This document shows positions 62,192 to 64,000 of a stretch of 64,000 bases of DNA, one piece after another. Position 1 is the first letter of the stretch. Every line of letters begins with the position of its first letter. Position numbers and translations under genes: made by a program. Location: NCBI GenBank assembly GCA_030836185.1, contig JAURQH010000021.1, positions 62,001-126,000 of the forward strand, given 5' to 3'. The DNA is from Planctomycetota bacterium. Its GTDB lineage: Bacteria; Planctomycetota; Planctomycetia; Planctomycetales; Planctomycetaceae. The notes beneath the pieces were generated by a model. It did no database searches. It was given only the letters and a program-made list of their open reading frames with translations, and was not told the origin of the DNA.

Positions 62192-62863
62192 ATGACTCAC
62201 GATAAATTGCGGCGTCAAATTCTGTCTGAAACCGCCCGCCTGTTGATCACTCAGCAGGAAACTCTTGTTGGACGTGCTCGTCTTCGAGCCGCTCGCAAAC
62301 TGTACCGAGGCTGGGTGAAACCTGCCGACATGCCCAGCGATCGAGAAATTCATGCGGAATTGGATCGCATGTCGAATTTTCATCAGCCAGCTCCCGAGGA
62401 TCGGTTTGCATTATTTCGCCAGTTGTTGATTGCTTTGGAAAAAGTGCAGCAACCCAAGAAAACACATCCCGAAGGAGACGCTCTCAACCACAGTTTGCAG
62501 GTTTATGACCTCGTCTGTGACGAAGTTCCCTACGATGAAGAAATGCTGCTGGCGGCACTCTTACACGATGTTGGGAAAGGGATCGATCCAAAAAATCATG
62601 TTGAAGCAGGACTCGGTGTCTTGGGAGAAACGATCACCGAACGAACCGCTTGGTTGATTGCCAACTGTCACGAAGCTCGAAAAATCAAAGAAGGCACTAT
62701 CGGCATGCGTGCCCGCAAACGACTGCAAGAGTCGGAAAACTACGAAGATATTATTTTGCTGGCAGAAAGTGATCTTCAAGGCTGTCAGGTGGGAGTTTCG
62801 ATTCCCGAACTCGATGACGCCTTGGAACATATTCGATCTTTAGAGACAGAGTTTGGTTTGTAA
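62192..62863 (+). CDS. HD-domain phosphohydrolase-type protein
   Basis: This 223-residue protein has an N-terminal helical region (RQILSETARLLITQQE) and an HD domain with the sequence of metal ligands H (ALNHSLQVYDL), HD (ALLHDVGKG), and a further His region (ANCHEARKI). HD-domain proteins hydrolyse phosphate esters of nucleotides or nucleic acids. The specific substrate is not clear; it is not a RelA/SpoT or dGTPase type by length. It is followed 66 nt later by a receiver-like gene on the same strand, so a signalling pair is possible. Confidence 0.85.
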   Translation: MTHDKLRRQILSETARLLITQQETLVGRARLRAARKLYRGWVKPADMPSDREIHAELDRMSNFHQPAPEDRFALFRQLLIALEKVQQPKKTHPEGDALNHSLQVYDLVCDEVPYDEEMLLAALLHDVGKGIDPKNHVEAGLGVLGETITERTAWLIANCHEARKIKEGTIGMRARKRLQESENYEDIILLAESDLQGCQVGVSIPELDDALEHIRSLETEFGL

Positions 62864-62929
62864 GAGACACTCAGTACAATCGAGGACTCACCTCGGAATG
62901 ATTATTATAAAAACCATAGGAGCCAAGGC

Positions 62930-63304
62930 GTGTCCAAACGAGTTCTCGATGTCGGTCAATGCAATCCCGACCATTCCTCCCTGAGTCATTTTCTGACCTC
63001 AAATTTCGATGTTCAGGTCGACCGATCCCACGAAATGAATGACACCTTACAGAAGTTGCAATCGAATCAGTACGATCTGGTCATGATCAATCGCAAGCTC
63101 GACCGCGATTATTCGGATGGCATGGAGATCCTTAAAATGATCAAGGCCGATAACACCATGAAAGATGTACCGGTTGTTCTCATCTCAAATTACGAGGACG
63201 CTCAGGAAACCGCCGTCAAAGCGGGTGCAGCCCCCGGCTTCGGGAAAGCCCAATTAAGCGATCCGGCAACTCTCGAAAAAGTCACCGCCATTCTGGGAAG
63301 TTAA
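62930..63304 (+). CDS. Receiver-like domain protein lacking the phospho-acceptor Asp
   Basis: This 124-residue protein starts at GTG 62930 and has the alternating pattern of a response regulator receiver (CheY-like), with a conserved Lys in GFGKAQ, and Ser in VVLISNYED. The strand that should end in the phosphorylated Asp reads YDLVMINRK, so the acceptor is Asn, and the N-terminal acidic pair is reduced (VLDVGQCNPD). It is therefore a stand-alone pseudo-receiver, unlikely to be phosphorylated in the usual way. It lies directly downstream of the HD gene. Confidence 0.8.
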   Translation: MSKRVLDVGQCNPDHSSLSHFLTSNFDVQVDRSHEMNDTLQKLQSNQYDLVMINRKLDRDYSDGMEILKMIKADNTMKDVPVVLISNYEDAQETAVKAGAAPGFGKAQLSDPATLEKVTAILGS

Positions 63305-63310
63305 AACGGA

Positions 63311-64000
63311 CTAACTGATCGGCTCAAAGAATCGGCTCAGTTCGTGTTCAAGATCCGAGGGATTAAAGCCGACGACGATTTCAACATCTTCAGTCGTCTG
63401 AGTTCGCATTCGCCGATCAATCACGCTCATCCCACGAGTCAAATCTCCTTGTAACTCGACATCGACATGCTGCATTTCTGTTGTGAGTTGTGCCGGTTCG
63501 GTCACAGCCATCAGTGCGAGCAATTCAGACAACGAGACCCCTTCGACACCCAGATGCGAATGGTGGGCGCGCAAAAAATAGGTAACCAGTTTCTTGAAGA
63601 GCCCTCCCAGAGCGCCCGCAGACTCAAACTGAAATCGATTCAGTTCTTCAAACGAAAACACAAATTGACTCGCCACATCAAGCGGAACCAGTGTTTTTGT
63701 GCAATGAGAATTCATAACCGCGTGAGCCGCATCGGGATCCGCATGAAAATTGAAATCGGCGACCGCCGTTACGTCGCCCGGTCCCTGATTGACGCCACCG
63801 AAACAGACCAAGCGATTCAGTTGTTCCAAAAAATCGGGCATGCGTTCTACGGCTAATTGGACATTCGTTAAAGGGCCAAATGTGAGCAAAGTGATGTCGC
63901 CAGGCGCTTCGCGAACCAAATCCGTCATCAATTTTACGGAATCCTTCAGATGTTGCAGCGAGCTGGCCGGAGGTTCGATCTCTCCCAAACCTCGCGTTCC
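63311..64000 (-). CDS. Inosine/uridine-preferring nucleoside hydrolase family protein (5' end outside window)
   Basis: About 229 C-terminal residues of a nucleoside hydrolase are visible. The diagnostic segments are ITLLTFGPLTNVQLAVER, LVCFGGVNQGPGDVTAVADFNFHADPDAA and VPLDVASQFVFS. The N-terminal DxDxxxDD calcium site is beyond the right edge, and the frame is open to base 64000. The protein would hydrolyse N-glycosidic bonds of nucleosides for salvage, though the substrate group cannot be told. It is convergent with the receiver-like gene, with stops six bases apart. Confidence 0.88.
   Translation of the reverse strand, partial: GTRGLGEIEPPASSLQHLKDSVKLMTDLVREAPGDITLLTFGPLTNVQLAVERMPDFLEQLNRLVCFGGVNQGPGDVTAVADFNFHADPDAAHAVMNSHCTKTLVPLDVASQFVFSFEELNRFQFESAGALGGLFKKLVTYFLRAHHSHLGVEGVSLSELLALMAVTEPAQLTTEMQHVDVELQGDLTRGMSVIDRRMRTQTTEDVEIVVGFNPSDLEHELSRFFEPIS

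Overview
The window looks like a chromosomal segment from a Planctomycetota bacterium, probably a marine or freshwater Planctomycetia type. Several families support this: two Planctomycete-cytochrome (DUF1549/DUF1553) plus DUF1501 gene pairs, two DUF1559 pseudopilin-like proteins, TPR proteins next to ExbB/ExbD, and the general style of compact genes on both strands with short palindromic intergenic repeats. Lipid A and LPS-transport genes (lpxB, lptB) and ExbB/ExbD point to a diderm envelope. I saw no rRNA, tRNA, CRISPR array, replication origin or intact mobile element.

Layout. 1-20 kb is mostly housekeeping and envelope genes, mainly on the minus strand: an alpha/beta hydrolase cut by the left edge, a WD40 protein, uppP, an SLC13 carrier, a CysQ-like phosphatase, lpxB, lptB, a molybdenum-carrier-like protein, purQ, an ASCH protein, a cardiolipin synthase/K+ channel pair, a short-chain dehydrogenase, two overlapping CNNM/CorC paralogues, a DUF2254 protein and an AhpD/AhpC pair. 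20.5-28.6 kb is a plus-strand unit of two TPR proteins, ExbB, two ExbD and an amidohydrolase. 28.6-31.1 kb is decaying DNA: a bestrophin remnant, an Mrr-like nuclease with a nonsense codon, an IS4-type transposase fragment and intergenic repeats, with a CAP-domain gene in between. 31.1-41.3 kb holds a DUF1559 gene and two cytochrome/DUF1501 modules pointing tail to tail.

41.5-52.0 kb is the best-defined system: a twelve-gene cobalamin operon on the minus strand, headed by a cobalamin riboswitch. The order is promoter, riboswitch, DUF1559 protein, small lipoprotein, bluB, cobQ, cobO, cobT, cobS, cobC, cobU, btuF, btuC, btuD. Eight junctions are 4-nt start/stop overlaps. It makes the lower ligand (BluB), activates it (CobT), amidates and adenosylates the corrin (CobQ, CobO), assembles the nucleotide loop (CobU, CobS, CobC) and imports corrinoids (BtuFCD). 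Corrin-ring genes and CbiB are not in the window. A palindromic repeat with GTAGGG/CCCTAC ends lies inside the coding 5' ends of btuF and cobC, read in two different frames, and a relative lies upstream of cobT.

52-64 kb contains guaA, a repeat-rich tract around a foreign-looking uracil-DNA-glycosylase-like gene, crcB, a thioredoxin-like protein, a DegT-type aminotransferase, a dihydrouridine synthase, a terpene-cyclase-fold protein, a ParA ATPase, an HD-domain protein, a receiver domain lacking the phospho-acceptor Asp, and a nucleoside hydrolase cut by the right edge.
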